Source: Ginsengibacter hankyongi (GTDB taxonomy: Bacteria > Bacteroidota > Bacteroidia > Chitinophagales > Chitinophagaceae). Taken from it: a DNA stretch of 64,000 nucleotides. Position numbers and translations under genes: made by a program. Positions 54,667 to 64,000 of the stretch are shown here, one piece after another (position 1 is the first letter of the stretch; each line of letters begins with the position of its first letter). The notes under the pieces are model-generated. The model saw only the letters and a program-made list of their open reading frames with translations. It ran no database searches and was not told the DNA's origin. The DNA is taken from the NCBI RefSeq assembly GCF_008710285.1, contig NZ_VYQF01000012.1:1-64000 (forward strand), written 5' to 3'.

Positions 54667-57600
54667 ATGATTCGCCTGCTGCTTTCCGCTTTATTATGTT
54701 ATTCCTTACCTGCACAGGCGCAACAGAACAATCAATATATCTTCAGGCATATCGATCAGCGGGATGGATTGTTGCATAATTCGGTTTTTGCTATCACGCA
54801 GGATCAACAAGGCTTCATGTGGATCGGCACTCCTAACGGTTTGCAACGGTACGATGGATTACGTTTTAAAAATTATGAAAGAGAATTGACGTCACTTTCT
54901 TATGCTATTCCAATAAAAAATATCTATGCCGATAATGAAAATAATATCTGGGTCACCACCACGCAAGTTGCCCGCATCAATACCTTAAAAAATAATGCAA
55001 CAGTATATAATGAAAAAGATCTTTTAAAAAAACCGGGCGAAAAGTTTGTTGCGTATACGGATAAAAATAATAATAAATGGCTGCTAAGTAATTATGGACT
55101 TTATTTTACGGACACGCTAACGGGTCAACTAAAATTATTTGGCCTTTATACTCCCAAACAATCTTCCAAATTGGGGAACGTGGTTTATCATGATAGTGTT
55201 CGTAAATGTACATGGGTTACCAACTTTAATGAGTTGATGATGCTCGATGAAAAGACAAGAAATATTTACACCTCCCGCTATAATCCTATTAACAATCCTG
55301 TATTAAAAGCCTTCGCTGGTAAGATTATTTCGTTTATGCTGGTTGACAGTAAGGAAAATATATGGGCGGCAACATGGGGCAGCACAATCTATAAATACGA
55401 TGTGCAACAAAAAACATGCACACCGTATCAAACGGTCCCAAAATCAAGGAAAAATGAAGGATCATTAAAAATGAAAGAAACAATTACAACGCTTTGTATG
55501 TACGGGGACAGCCATGGAACAATTTGGGCTGGCAACGACCATAACGGGCTTTTTCGGTTTGAAGAAATTAAAAATAATTTTGAAACTATATCCGGCAAAA
55601 ATAATGATCAAAAAGGATTGCAATATAATTATAGCTTTCTCTGTATTAGTGAAGACCACGACGGAAATCTCTGGCTGGGGACAGACAGAGGTATCAATAT
55701 TTTTAATCCATACAACCAATATTATTATAGTATAACACACGAGGAAAATAATTCATCGTCTCTTCCAAAAAATGAGGTAACTTCTTTTATTCAAGGTAAC
55801 AATGGCGGGCTATATATCGGTACCTGGGGAGGAGGCTTCAGCATTTATGACAGCCTGGGATACTTCAAGAAGACCATATCGCCAAAAGGCGAATATGAGT
55901 GGCCGTTAGTATGGGCTTTTGCTGAAAACGATAAGGGGACAATTTGGGTGGGGACCCAGCATGGCTACATTCATATCTACGATCCTTTAAGCGGAAAACT
56001 CAAAACCATTCATCCGCCACAAATGGAAAATTCAACTGCCCGTTCTATGGTTAAAGATAGAACGGGGAATATTTGGATTGGATTACACAATGGAAAAATA
56101 GTGGAGTGGGAAAAACAGTCAGCCAGTTTTATTGCAGAAGATAAAGGCGGCCTTTTAAATGAATTCCCGGTAAAAAATATTTTTATTGATAACGCCAATC
56201 AATTATGGATAAGCACAGATAATGGGTTGCTGCAATTTGATCCTTTAACTCACCGGTATGTTGCACAGTACTTCATTTCAAAAACCAATGCGTACAATAA
56301 TTGTAGCGATGAAATAAATGGCATAGAACAACAAAATGATTCAGTACTTGTTGCCGGAACTATGCGCTATGGTTTTTTCTTTTTTAATACCAGGTCCAAA
56401 CAGTTCACGAGGTATAACGCATTCCCGGATGTAACAGCCATAAACATATATGCTATAAAAAAAGATGCTCATGAAAATGTATGGATGACTTCTGATTATC
56501 ATATTTACCAGCTACAGGCGAAGGATAATAAATTATTAAAGTATGATTTGCCACCCGGACTTATGAATGCTTCCTTTGAAATGCTGAACATATATCCTTT
56601 GCAAAACGGAAACTGGATTACAGGTTCCAAAACGGAAGCTATTGTGTTTAACCCCGCAAAAATGGCTGCTGCCCAAAGGCAAGACAGGAGTGTAGTCATT
56701 ACCGGCTTTAAAATTTCTGACCGTGAGATGAATATCGATTCTCTTTTCCATAATAAAACTATACGGTTAAAGCCCGATCAAAATTTTCTCACAATAGAAT
56801 TTACCATCCAATCTTATGCGGGTATTGCAAAAGATATTTTTTATAAGTTATCAGGCATGAACAGCAACTGGGTAAAAGCAAATGAAAAGGACATTGCCAC
56901 CTATACAAATCTTGCGCCCGGCGATTACGGGTTTATTTTAAAAGCAGGTGCAGAAGATAGTAATGCTCCGCTGACAACGCTAAACATAGTGATTATTCCG
57001 CCTTTTTATTCCACCTGGTGGTTTAAAGCCTTAATGGGTTTATTGGTTGCATTTATTATTTATTTTTTTGTAAAGCGCCGCATACAAAATATAAGATACA
57101 AAGCTGAGTTGCGCCATAAGATTTCCGAAACTGAAATGCTGGCGCTTCGCTCGCAGATGAATCCTCATTTTATTTTTAACTGCCTCACCGCAATAGATAA
57201 TTTAATACAAACCAACCAGCCCGATAAAGCAACGACGTACCTCGCAAGATTTGCCAAATTAATCCGATCCGTTTTGGAAAGTACCAAACATAACGTGGTA
57301 CCTTTCTACAAAGATTTTGAAACACTTCAATTGTATATAGAACTGGAACAATTCAGGAGCGGAAATAAATTTGCCTATACGATGAACGCCGATGAAGAGT
57401 TAATGGATGGTGATTATAAAGTACCCCCGCTACTGGTGCAGCCATTTGTTGAAAATGCGATTCATCATGGCTTAATGAATAAATTAATTGGCGAAAGAAA
57501 TTTAGTAATCAATGCATCTCTGCAAGCAGCCACTATACAGTACATCATAAAAGACGATGGCATTGGCAGGAAAAGAGCACAGGATATAAAACAGCAAAAT

Positions 57601-57762
57601 AAACCGGAGCACAATTCTTACGGGATAGAAATTTCTTCGCAAAGGATACAATTACATAACCAAAACGGCAGGCAAAACAATATAACGGTTACTGATCTTT
57701 TATGCGATGGACAGGCCGCCGGTACAGAAGTTGCCGTAAACATCAAAATTGACAACCCTTAA
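54667..57762 (+). CDS. Two-component propeller sensor kinase (LytS-type)
   Basis: The 1,031-aa protein has a signal peptide (LLLSALLCYSLPAQAQQ), a Reg_prop ligand-binding propeller over about residues 25-680 (GFMWIGTPNGLQRYDG, GNLWLGTDRGINIFNP, GNIWIGLHNGKIVEW), a Y_Y_Y domain, a single membrane helix at about 780-800 (ALMGLLVAFIIYFFV) and a His_kinase (PF06580) domain with the phospho-acceptor in MNPHFIFNCLTAIDNL (His about residue 834). These kinases sense periplasmic ligands, often sugars or peptides. The stop overlaps no gene; the LytTR regulator begins 10 bp later. Confidence 0.9.
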   Translation: MIRLLLSALLCYSLPAQAQQNNQYIFRHIDQRDGLLHNSVFAITQDQQGFMWIGTPNGLQRYDGLRFKNYERELTSLSYAIPIKNIYADNENNIWVTTTQVARINTLKNNATVYNEKDLLKKPGEKFVAYTDKNNNKWLLSNYGLYFTDTLTGQLKLFGLYTPKQSSKLGNVVYHDSVRKCTWVTNFNELMMLDEKTRNIYTSRYNPINNPVLKAFAGKIISFMLVDSKENIWAATWGSTIYKYDVQQKTCTPYQTVPKSRKNEGSLKMKETITTLCMYGDSHGTIWAGNDHNGLFRFEEIKNNFETISGKNNDQKGLQYNYSFLCISEDHDGNLWLGTDRGINIFNPYNQYYYSITHEENNSSSLPKNEVTSFIQGNNGGLYIGTWGGGFSIYDSLGYFKKTISPKGEYEWPLVWAFAENDKGTIWVGTQHGYIHIYDPLSGKLKTIHPPQMENSTARSMVKDRTGNIWIGLHNGKIVEWEKQSASFIAEDKGGLLNEFPVKNIFIDNANQLWISTDNGLLQFDPLTHRYVAQYFISKTNAYNNCSDEINGIEQQNDSVLVAGTMRYGFFFFNTRSKQFTRYNAFPDVTAINIYAIKKDAHENVWMTSDYHIYQLQAKDNKLLKYDLPPGLMNASFEMLNIYPLQNGNWITGSKTEAIVFNPAKMAAAQRQDRSVVITGFKISDREMNIDSLFHNKTIRLKPDQNFLTIEFTIQSYAGIAKDIFYKLSGMNSNWVKANEKDIATYTNLAPGDYGFILKAGAEDSNAPLTTLNIVIIPPFYSTWWFKALMGLLVAFIIYFFVKRRIQNIRYKAELRHKISETEMLALRSQMNPHFIFNCLTAIDNLIQTNQPDKATTYLARFAKLIRSVLESTKHNVVPFYKDFETLQLYIELEQFRSGNKFAYTMNADEELMDGDYKVPPLLVQPFVENAIHHGLMNKLIGERNLVINASLQAATIQYIIKDDGIGRKRAQDIKQQNKPEHNSYGIEISSQRIQLHNQNGRQNNITVTDLLCDGQAAGTEVAVNIKIDNP

Positions 57763-57772
57763 TTTATTCCAT

Positions 57773-58519
57773 ATGCTACATGCAATACTGGTTGATGATG
57801 AAGAAAGCAATGTAAGCTCATTAAAAGAAAAGATAAGCCGTCATTGCCCGGAGTTGAACATCGTTGCGCTTTGCTACAGCGCAGCCGATGCTATTAAAGC
57901 AATCAATTCATTACAACCCGATGTGGTTTTTCTCGACATTGAAATGCCGGTGATGAATGGTTTCCTCCTTTTACAAAACTTATCTTTTAAAAATTTTGAG
58001 CTGATATTTACAACGGCTTATGACCACTATGCCATTAAAGCCATACGCTTCAGCGCACTGGATTACCTGGTAAAACCTATCGAAATTGAAGAATTAAAAA
58101 CAGCAGTGGAAAGGGCAACCGAAAAAAGATCCAATATGACATCGGCCCGTCAACTTGAAATCTTACTGGAGAATTTACCCGCCAGGAAAACAAGCTTTCA
58201 AAAAATTGCAGTACCCACTACAGATGGTTTACAATTTATAAAAATTAACGATATTCTTTATCTCGAAGCAAATACGAATTACACCCATCTCATCCTCACA
58301 GATTCAAGAAAATTTGTTATATGCCAAACCCTTAAAACTTTTGAAGACATATTGCCGCCCGATACGTTTATACGAATCCATAATTCATTTATTATTAATA
58401 AAAATTTTGCCGAAAAATATATCCGCGGCGAAGGCGGTCAGGTGGTATTAAGTAACGGGATAGTGCTGGATGTGTCCAAACGAAAGAAAGCGGAGTTTCT
58501 AAAAGCTATTGGCCACTGA
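57773..58519 (+). CDS. LytTR-family response regulator
   Basis: The ATG at 57773 (MLHAILVDDEESNVSSLKEK) gives 248 aa. The receiver has acidic pocket VDDEE, acceptor Asp in VVFLDIEMPVMNGF (about residue 55) and the DYLVKP switch Lys. The LytTR DNA-binding domain (about 140-245) has YLEANTNYTHLILTDSRKF and FIRIHNSFIINKNFAEKY. It forms the partner of the kinase upstream, with 10 bp between. Target genes are probably nearby, possibly the tail-fibre-like gene, but no repeat operator is seen. Confidence 0.92.
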   Translation: MLHAILVDDEESNVSSLKEKISRHCPELNIVALCYSAADAIKAINSLQPDVVFLDIEMPVMNGFLLLQNLSFKNFELIFTTAYDHYAIKAIRFSALDYLVKPIEIEELKTAVERATEKRSNMTSARQLEILLENLPARKTSFQKIAVPTTDGLQFIKINDILYLEANTNYTHLILTDSRKFVICQTLKTFEDILPPDTFIRIHNSFIINKNFAEKYIRGEGGQVVLSNGIVLDVSKRKKAEFLKAIGH

Positions 58520-58718
58520 AGCGGGGCAAGCTTACAGCATTAGGTACGTATCTTTTTACTGAACGCCCGTTATTAGCAAGCATTCCTAACGCACAAGGGC
58601 TATGCGACAAGGCCTTCGCCAGGGAACCTTTCATATGCCCGGACTAAATAACGTTATAAACAACATTTAACCGTAACCGTTAGTTAAGTCAATTTGGAAA
58701 GCTACCAGGAAAGTTTTA

Positions 58719-59756
58719 TTAATTATGCGCCTGTTGCTCAATATATAATTTATCTACTACTGTCATTATGATGGCAACAACCGGTACTGCCAGTAATACG
58801 CCCCAAAAACCTGCCAGCAAACCCATCGCTACCTGTGCAAAAATGGTAAGTACAGGCGGTATATTCAACATTTTTTGTTGAATTAATGGTTGCGTTACCG
58901 CACTTTGAATTACCTGCACAAATGTGTACATGCCCAAAACTATAAGTGCCGTCGCGGGGCTAATAGTAAGCCCCAGCAGGCCCGCAGGAATTAACGCTAT
59001 TAACGGCCCGAAGTTCGGAATGAAATTTAATATGCCTGCCATAACCGCCAGTGTAAGCACCAACGGCATTCCAATGATCCACAGGCCGACACCCGTAAGC
59101 ACCGCGATAAAAAAGAAACCAAATATCTCTCCCTTTAGCCAGTTTTTTAAAACGCCATTTATGTCATTTAACAAAGCTTCACCTTTTTCTTTCGCTTTCG
59201 GCGGCAGCAACTTAATGAAACCTTTTTTATAAATAGAAGGTGTAGCAGTAAAAAACGCAGCCATCAAAAGAACTATATACAGGTCGCTTAAAATCCCAAA
59301 GCCTGATGAAAAGAATTTTGTTGCAACAGCCATCGTTTTTTCAGTAGTGCCGGAAGATTTCATATAATCCAGTATTTTACCTCCTATGGCTGTGCTGTCC
59401 ATTTTACTTTCTGCGCTCCTGATAGTTTTTGGCAAAGTATCAGACAATTGCGATACCTGGCTTTGCAACCTCGCCCCTGTAAACCAGAAAAAAGCAACCA
59501 TCAAAAGCACATTGAAGGTAATGGCAATAGCAAGGCTCCATCCATTTGATAAATGTAGTTTCCTGCGGATGATATTAGCCGAGCCATGAAAATAAATGGC
59601 AATTAATATCCCGGCAAGCGCAAGAAGCAACACACTGAACAAAGTTTTGAACAGGAGAAAAAAAACCAGGAAGGTTAATGCAATGCCACCCGTGATCCAC
59701 ACCTTTTTAATTAATAAGGACTGGTCAACATGATTGCTTAATTTTTCTTCGGCCAT
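58719..59756 (-). CDS. AI-2E-family permease
   Basis: The 345-aa protein shows eight hydrophobic segments of the AI-2E transporter fold: WITGGIALTFLVFFLLFKTL, IYFHGSANIIRRKL, LMAAFFTATPSIYKKGFIKL, LTLAVMAGILNFIPNFGPLI and VQSAVTQPLIQQKMLNIPPV. Family members include TqsA-type AI-2 exporters and Na/H or unknown-substrate carriers. The gene is monocistronic, and its substrate cannot be assigned. Confidence 0.87.
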   Translation of the reverse strand: MAEEKLSNHVDQSLLIKKVWITGGIALTFLVFFLLFKTLFSVLLLALAGILIAIYFHGSANIIRRKLHLSNGWSLAIAITFNVLLMVAFFWFTGARLQSQVSQLSDTLPKTIRSAESKMDSTAIGGKILDYMKSSGTTEKTMAVATKFFSSGFGILSDLYIVLLMAAFFTATPSIYKKGFIKLLPPKAKEKGEALLNDINGVLKNWLKGEIFGFFFIAVLTGVGLWIIGMPLVLTLAVMAGILNFIPNFGPLIALIPAGLLGLTISPATALIVLGMYTFVQVIQSAVTQPLIQQKMLNIPPVLTIFAQVAMGLLAGFWGVLLAVPVVAIIMTVVDKLYIEQQAHN

Positions 59757-60256
59757 TAAAAGAGGGTTTTAAAATAAGATGAATAAAAGGCTTAGCATAA
59801 AATGTACCCAATTATATCCAAATAGCGGTAAATTATTTCTACGAAGCTAAAAATGCCTCTTTCCTGCAGGACGAACGCACCCGGCACCTGGTGACATAAA
59901 TCCCTAGCTGGAGCTAAATGAGTTTATCCGAAAGCGAGGCTATCCGAAGTTTGCAATAGTTACAAACTCGGCATAGCCGGGAATTGTAAATTATATTATT
60001 AGCGATTAAGATCACTATAAAGCATGTACGAAAACTGACTGCAAAACATTCGGGGTAGCATCCCGCCCATGAGCCGGAAAAACTACAGCCTAAAACGGGC
60101 AGCTGTTTTATTATATATTAACCACTGTTAGAACCGCTATACATAAGACCTAAATGTCGCTCGCTATTACAGGCCGTGCAAAAAACCTGAATAAAAATTA
60201 ATTATAAATATCCAAACCTTACAGGTATAAGACTATTAGGGTTTTGTCTGTTGTAA
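59757..60256. repeat. Intergenic region with a long hairpin
   Basis: GGCTATCCGAAGTTTG (59938-59953) and CAAACTCGGCATAGCC (59963-59978) form an imperfect 16-bp stem with a 9-base loop, much stronger than chance, with no U-tract. It resembles a dispersed palindromic repeat. Nothing else in the 500 bp is supported. Confidence 0.5.
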
Positions 60257-60700
60257 TCACTTTTTGACATAGAGTGTTTTAGATAAATCTTTTATGCCGG
60301 CTTCGTAACTCATAGCTTTGTAATTAAATTTGTTCTCAAATTTGATTGATTCAAAATAATAATCCTTGTCGTACTGATAGTACATTTCAACAGACTCCTT
60401 CACAACTTTTTTAAAAAGACCAAACGAACGCAACATTAAGTTATTAATAGAACTGTATGCAGGCTTAACATTGTATACTTATGCCGCCAATTGTATCAGC
60501 TGTTCACCCGTTAAAGCTTTGGCAGTAGGTAAATGCCATAACTGGTTGTCAGCTTCTGTATGTTGCCCTAATATAGCAAGCCCTTTGCCCAGATCCGGAA
60601 CATAAGAAAAACTATGCAGCTTTTTTGCATTACCTACCCATTGTGCTTTTTGCCCTTTTGAAATTTATCCAATACCATCAAGCAGAACCTTTACCCTGGC
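60257..60700 (-). pseudogene. NAD-dependent epimerase/SDR remnant
   Basis: One minus-strand frame runs from about 60700 to a TGA at 60257, but carries two internal stops: TAA at 60667-60665 and TAA at 60481-60479. Between them the sequence is that of an extended SDR/NmrA protein: QWVGNAKKLHSFSYVPDLGKG, HTEADNQLWHLPTAKALTGE; after the second stop, LRSFGLFKKVVKESVEMYYQ and YDKDYYFESIKFENKFNYK. The N-terminal Rossmann half is missing. The stops are simple substitutions (lysine codon likely changed), so the gene died recently. Confidence 0.8.
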
Positions 60701-60768
60701 GAAAAAAGGCAAAGGTTTAAAACAGACCGCTCCACGCGGTATTACCTAACGAGAAGTTGAACAAATAT

Positions 60769-60948
60769 TTACTCTTCTGACATAGCTACCTTTTTAGCTT
60801 TGGCAAACACATCTGTAACATGGTGGGAGTGCGGCTCAGGCTCTGTGCTATCGTTTAGGTCATCATTTACAGTTATTGATTTTTTATAAAGAGCATATAT
60901 CAAAAAACTCAGAGCGAGTGTTGCAGTAAATACGGATAATCTTTTCAT
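60769..60948 (-). CDS. Small single-pass or exported protein
   Basis: The ATG at 60948 (MKRLSVFTATLALSFLIYALY) gives 59 aa with an N-terminal hydrophobic segment, then an acidic and His-rich part (NDSTEPEPHSHHVTDVF). No family is recognised. It starts 91 bp from the divergent AsmA-like gene. Confidence 0.55.
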   Translation of the reverse strand: MKRLSVFTATLALSFLIYALYKKSITVNDDLNDSTEPEPHSHHVTDVFAKAKKVAMSEE

Positions 60949-61039
60949 AGTCTTTATTTTAAACCATACAATTGATATGCCAGCATGCAACTGAAAATTA
61001 AATTCGCAGAAACTGGCACGTATTTTATGTTTTATAATT

Positions 61040-62785
61040 ATGCGCTTACCGGGCTTCTATAAAAAGTTTATCGTTGTGTTTTCTGTGGTTTTGTTCATTA
61101 TCATTTCTGCTTACGTCTACACCAGGTATAATTTTTTGAAAGCAAAAAATTTCAAGCCCGATCAATCCAGGGCTAAAAATATATTAGACTTAAGACCGGC
61201 AATAATTGCCAAACTGCAACAAGTGGTGAAAGACGGTTCAGACGGCTTATATGTTTTATCCATTCAAAAATTAGGTATTGATGTACTTGCTGCAAAACTT
61301 GACGCGGCGAATGCAAGCATTACAGTTGACACAGTGGCGATGCTGCAACTTGATAAACTAAAAAAGCTTCCTGATGATATTTTTAAAATAAAATTTGCCA
61401 GCCTGCATATTGACGGAATCGGCCTTGAAGATTTGATCAATAAAAAACACATTGCTATAAGCGCAATTTATTGCAACAGCCCGCTCATTGAAGTATATCA
61501 TAAGAACCGGACCTATAACAAAGCTATAAGAAAAGCAAGCGATACGTTATCGTTATACCGCCGCATAAAAGGTCAGGCAACATCAATTGTAATTGGTAAA
61601 ATTAACATTGGGAAAGGTACATTTATTAATCATAACCTTGACAAAAAGCCGCACCTCACACAATTTAATGTTCTTTCAATTGTTATGAAAGATTTGCTGA
61701 TAGACAGTACTACACAGTATGATACCAACAGGTTCCTGTTTACAAAGTACACGGCTATTGAATGCAATAATTATTTTTTTCGCACCCCCGACAGTTTATA
61801 TTTTTTTAAAATCGGTTCAATACAGGTTTCAGGCGAACAACATAAAATTATTGCCACAGATGTGGAATTGACACCCCGTGGCAATAAACGGCAATTTGAA
61901 AGCAGGTTATCAGTAAGAAAAGTGATGCTTCACTTAACTTTTCCTAAAATTGCGCTTAGCAATATTAACTGGTGGTCTATGATAAATCGTGAAAGATTTA
62001 TAGCAAAAGAGGCAACTATTAATCATGGAAGTTTTTATGTGTACCTCGACAGATCTTTACCATTTGGGCCTTTTAAAATAAATAATTTTCCACAGCAGGT
62101 TTTAATGAATATACCTGTTCCTGTATCTGTAAGAAAACTCACCCTTCATCACCTTGATGTGTCTCTTGAAGAATTCAACCCTGATAGTAAGGAATCGGGA
62201 ACCACATTTTTTGATGACATAAATGGAACCGCAGAGAATATCTCAAACGTACGTGCAGAAATAAAAAAAGCGCGGTATCTCACTGTCAACGCAAAGAGCT
62301 TATTCATGCATAAAATTCCCATGGCTGCTAAGTTCAGGTTCGATCTTTCAAGGTATCGGACAGGAGAATTTACAGCGGATATATTTATGGATACACTGAA
62401 TAATACAATTGTAAATCCCATTGCAAAACCACTCGGGCTTTTTAATGTAAGAACCGGGCAAATGCAGACAGGCTTTGCGCATTTGGAAGGAAATGATTTT
62501 ACCATTAAGGGAACAGTTGCATTAAATTACACCAATCTTCATATCGATCCGCTTAAAAAAAATAAGAATAATGGCGGTAAGTTAAAAAAGAAAACATTTA
62601 CTGGTTTATTTGCAAATATCTTCTTAATAAAAAATTCAAATCCGGGAAAAGGAAATGACCTGCGCAAACCAACTTTTTCTGTGTCGAGGGGAAAGCATTC
62701 CAATTTCATTAGCTTTATCTGGTTTTCTATTCTTACAGGAATTTTAAAAACGATAGGTATACCTGTGAAGCTCGTATTGAACTAG
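61040..62785 (+). CDS. AsmA/DUF748-like membrane-anchored protein
   Basis: This 581-aa protein has one N-terminal membrane helix (FIVVFSVVLFIIISAYVYT). The rest is a long beta-rich periplasmic region with repeated short strands (GLYVLSIQKLGIDVLAAKLD, FKIKFASLHIDGIGLED, IKGTVALNYTNLHIDPLKK), a layout like AsmA/TamB-type proteins that may carry lipids between membranes. The C-terminus has a short hydrophobic stretch (FIWFSILTGILKTIGIPVKL). I recognise no closer family and assign no substrate. Confidence 0.72.
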   Translation: MRLPGFYKKFIVVFSVVLFIIISAYVYTRYNFLKAKNFKPDQSRAKNILDLRPAIIAKLQQVVKDGSDGLYVLSIQKLGIDVLAAKLDAANASITVDTVAMLQLDKLKKLPDDIFKIKFASLHIDGIGLEDLINKKHIAISAIYCNSPLIEVYHKNRTYNKAIRKASDTLSLYRRIKGQATSIVIGKINIGKGTFINHNLDKKPHLTQFNVLSIVMKDLLIDSTTQYDTNRFLFTKYTAIECNNYFFRTPDSLYFFKIGSIQVSGEQHKIIATDVELTPRGNKRQFESRLSVRKVMLHLTFPKIALSNINWWSMINRERFIAKEATINHGSFYVYLDRSLPFGPFKINNFPQQVLMNIPVPVSVRKLTLHHLDVSLEEFNPDSKESGTTFFDDINGTAENISNVRAEIKKARYLTVNAKSLFMHKIPMAAKFRFDLSRYRTGEFTADIFMDTLNNTIVNPIAKPLGLFNVRTGQMQTGFAHLEGNDFTIKGTVALNYTNLHIDPLKKNKNNGGKLKKKTFTGLFANIFLIKNSNPGKGNDLRKPTFSVSRGKHSNFISFIWFSILTGILKTIGIPVKLVLN

Positions 62786-62958
62786 TAAAGCTCATCATAA
62801 AAACTGTGTATTAAGAAAATCTTATTCTTAATATTATTTTGTCTGATGACAGCATTCCCCGGTCAGTCGTACTATTGAAATATTGTGATTGCGGGTAAGC
62901 TTTAAAAAAGATTTGGAAAACTAAAGGCAGGGATTTTTTTTGCATGGTATGAAACAGT

Positions 62959-63594
62959 TTATAATATTCGTAAAACAAATATGAAGTAAATGGCGGCGCC
63001 AAAGCCCAATATCAAAACAAACCATCCCCAACGGTATCGTTCTCTTATTTTAAACCACATGATCCAGCTGCTTATGCATAATAATAAAAGCCCTGTCGCT
63101 ATTCCATCCATAGATAATCTCCATATATCAGTAATTATCCAGTTAGGCTGCCTGCCAGGATTGTTTTTATCAACTCCATTGAATGAATGAAGGGTGCGTA
63201 TTTTACCTGCTAAATTGTATTGCAGCTCTTTTTGAGTACAAACACCGGTTATAAAGTTTACTTCCATGTTTCTAACCTCACCTGGTTTCGACACGCGGAA
63301 ATAGATACTATCCGGCCACATTTTCACATCGCTTATTTCACCTGCAATTTTAAGCTGAGACATAATATCTTTCAACCTGGTACTACTGTCGCTGCTGGTT
63401 GAAGCATGAATGGGCGTTACTATTTGAGTTTCTTTTCTTTTATCCCAGAAGTTGGATATTTTCCAATCTCCGTGGTTTAGGAGAAGGCCTGAAAAAGAAA
63501 ATAACCAAATAAATAAAAGCAAAAACAGGCCAAGATGAATATGTACCTTCCTGCCCCAGAAATTCAGCTCTTTAGATAATCTTTGAGATTGCAT
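62959..63594 (-). CDS. PepSY-associated membrane protein
   Basis: The ATG at 63594 (MQSQRLSKELNFWGRKVHIH) gives 211 aa. HIHLGLFLLLFIWLFSFSGL is a PepSY_TM helix with its conserved His; a periplasmic PepSY-like domain (about 50-150) follows, with LHSFNGVDKN, and two C-terminal helices (GIATGLLLLCISSWIMWF, FVLILGFGAAIYFIFVL). PepSY_TM proteins often act in iron uptake as reductases or siderophore-linked partners; here that is only a suggestion. It lies 17 bp after the stop of the related upstream gene. Confidence 0.78.
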   Translation of the reverse strand: MQSQRLSKELNFWGRKVHIHLGLFLLLFIWLFSFSGLLLNHGDWKISNFWDKRKETQIVTPIHASTSSDSSTRLKDIMSQLKIAGEISDVKMWPDSIYFRVSKPGEVRNMEVNFITGVCTQKELQYNLAGKIRTLHSFNGVDKNNPGRQPNWIITDIWRLSMDGIATGLLLLCISSWIMWFKIRERYRWGWFVLILGFGAAIYFIFVLRIL

Positions 63595-63610
63595 ATTATC
63601 GGCTAGCGGC

Positions 63611-64000
63611 TTAAAAAATGAATAATAAAATACTAATAAAGAACAACACACCCAAAGCGATGGCGTACAATCCTATAACTCTTTCTGCTTTTAACATATA
63701 CCACAAAAAAACTCCGCTAAACGTCAGGAACAGGAGTACATAAACTACTGCATCCGTTAATATTCGCCAGATTTTTAAGAATACCGAATTGCCACGAATA
63801 CTTGCGTTATGCGGGCCAGGCATTGAGTGTAAATATGTAGTGGCTCGCAGCGTGCCTTCCTGTTTCCGGGTAATTAATACACTATCATTAATTGTGTTTA
63901 CGGCAATAAAAGTTTTTAGCCCGGGCTTGTTTACCGGGAAAGAAATAGAACTGTCCGATTTAGAAATAAAATCTATTTCTCCGTTAATATTCAGTTTTCT
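63611..64000 (-). CDS. PepSY-associated membrane protein (5' part outside window)
   Basis: The frame is open from the window edge to a stop at 63611. It encodes a periplasmic part (REGTLRATTYLHSMPGPHNA-like sequence with HSMPGPHNASIRG) and two membrane helices (AVVYVLLFLTFSGVFLWYM, VIGLYAIALGVLFFISILLF). The His motif and helix pattern match PepSY_TM proteins, as for the next gene, so this is a tandem pair. No start is seen; it lies beyond 64000. Confidence 0.68.
   Translation of the reverse strand, partial: RKLNINGEIDFISKSDSSISFPVNKPGLKTFIAVNTINDSVLITRKQEGTLRATTYLHSMPGPHNASIRGNSVFLKIWRILTDAVVYVLLFLTFSGVFLWYMLKAERVIGLYAIALGVLFFISILLFIF

Noticed and set aside
1-64000. tRNA, rRNA, tmRNA, RNase P and CRISPR arrays
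   Set aside because: No cloverleaf, rRNA-like sequence or regularly spaced repeat-spacer pattern was recognised by eye; a covariance search would be needed for certainty.

Overview
The window looks like chromosome from a free-living Bacteroidota bacterium, most likely of the Chitinophagaceae type. The evidence is AT-rich DNA with few Shine-Dalgarno sequences, a TAnnTTTG-type promoter element, a UpxY-type NusG paralogue, a remnant of a type IX secretion CHU_C protein, MBG-repeat adhesin, HYC_CC_PP and HMBD metal proteins, propeller sensor kinases of the LytS/LytTR class, and MacB/FtsX permeases beginning MIKNYFKIAWRN. No rRNA, tRNA, CRISPR array or intact insertion sequence was recognised. Assignments rest on motif recognition by eye; no database search was possible.

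Layout. 1-991: 5' part of a secreted MBG-repeat protein, then rluF (1327-2061). 2182-10066, minus strand: a copper/silver-type efflux cassette with HYC_CC_PP protein, small metal-binding lipoprotein, an RND pump split into two overlapping genes, a TolC-like channel and two metal-binding adaptors. 10299-12361: SGNH hydrolase and a NodB-type deacetylase. 12556-17309: a betaine-type ABC transporter directly followed by the ergothioneine genes egtB and egtD. 17350-21920: lipid kinase, App1-type phosphatase, and a large outer-membrane barrel protein with a kinase-like N-terminal region. 22248-25865: EamA half-transporter and an arsenic cluster (arsR, arsM, acr3, metallophosphoesterase) with two matching operators. 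25923-29861: MtfA-type peptidase, PAS protein, orphan response regulator, a structured gene-free region, and an ECF41-type sigma factor, broken by a frameshift, next to its usual carboxymuconolactone decarboxylase partner.

30166-34970: two MacB/FtsX permeases behind a candidate sigma-54 promoter with an upstream inverted repeat. 35155-41557: DUF1080 protein, MocR regulator, small barrel protein, PQQ-type sugar dehydrogenase and a large secreted unknown. 41860-44480 is a decayed stretch with remnants of a phospholipase C and of an AHSA1 paralogue, an orphan UpxY gene and repeats. 44557-51619: oxidoreductase, sensor kinase, OsmC protein, lipoprotein, a DUF4242 protein beside a DUF4242/degenerate-cyclase/AraC fusion regulator, and free methionine-R-sulfoxide reductase. 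51636-58519: a type IX protein remnant, an S74-chaperone tail-fibre-like protein and a propeller kinase/LytTR pair. 58719-64000: AI-2E family permease, an SDR pseudogene, a small secreted protein, an AsmA-like protein and two PepSY membrane genes, the last cut by the window edge.

The most interesting points are: (i) the coupling of egtB/egtD to a transporter whose substrate-binding domain is circularly permuted relative to ProX/OpuCC; (ii) the kinase-like region fused to an outer-membrane barrel; (iii) the three-domain DUF4242 regulator; (iv) the split RND pump joined by an ATGA overlap; (v) the broken ECF41 gene beside an intact target-like promoter. At least five decayed genes in 64 kb point to active local gene loss.
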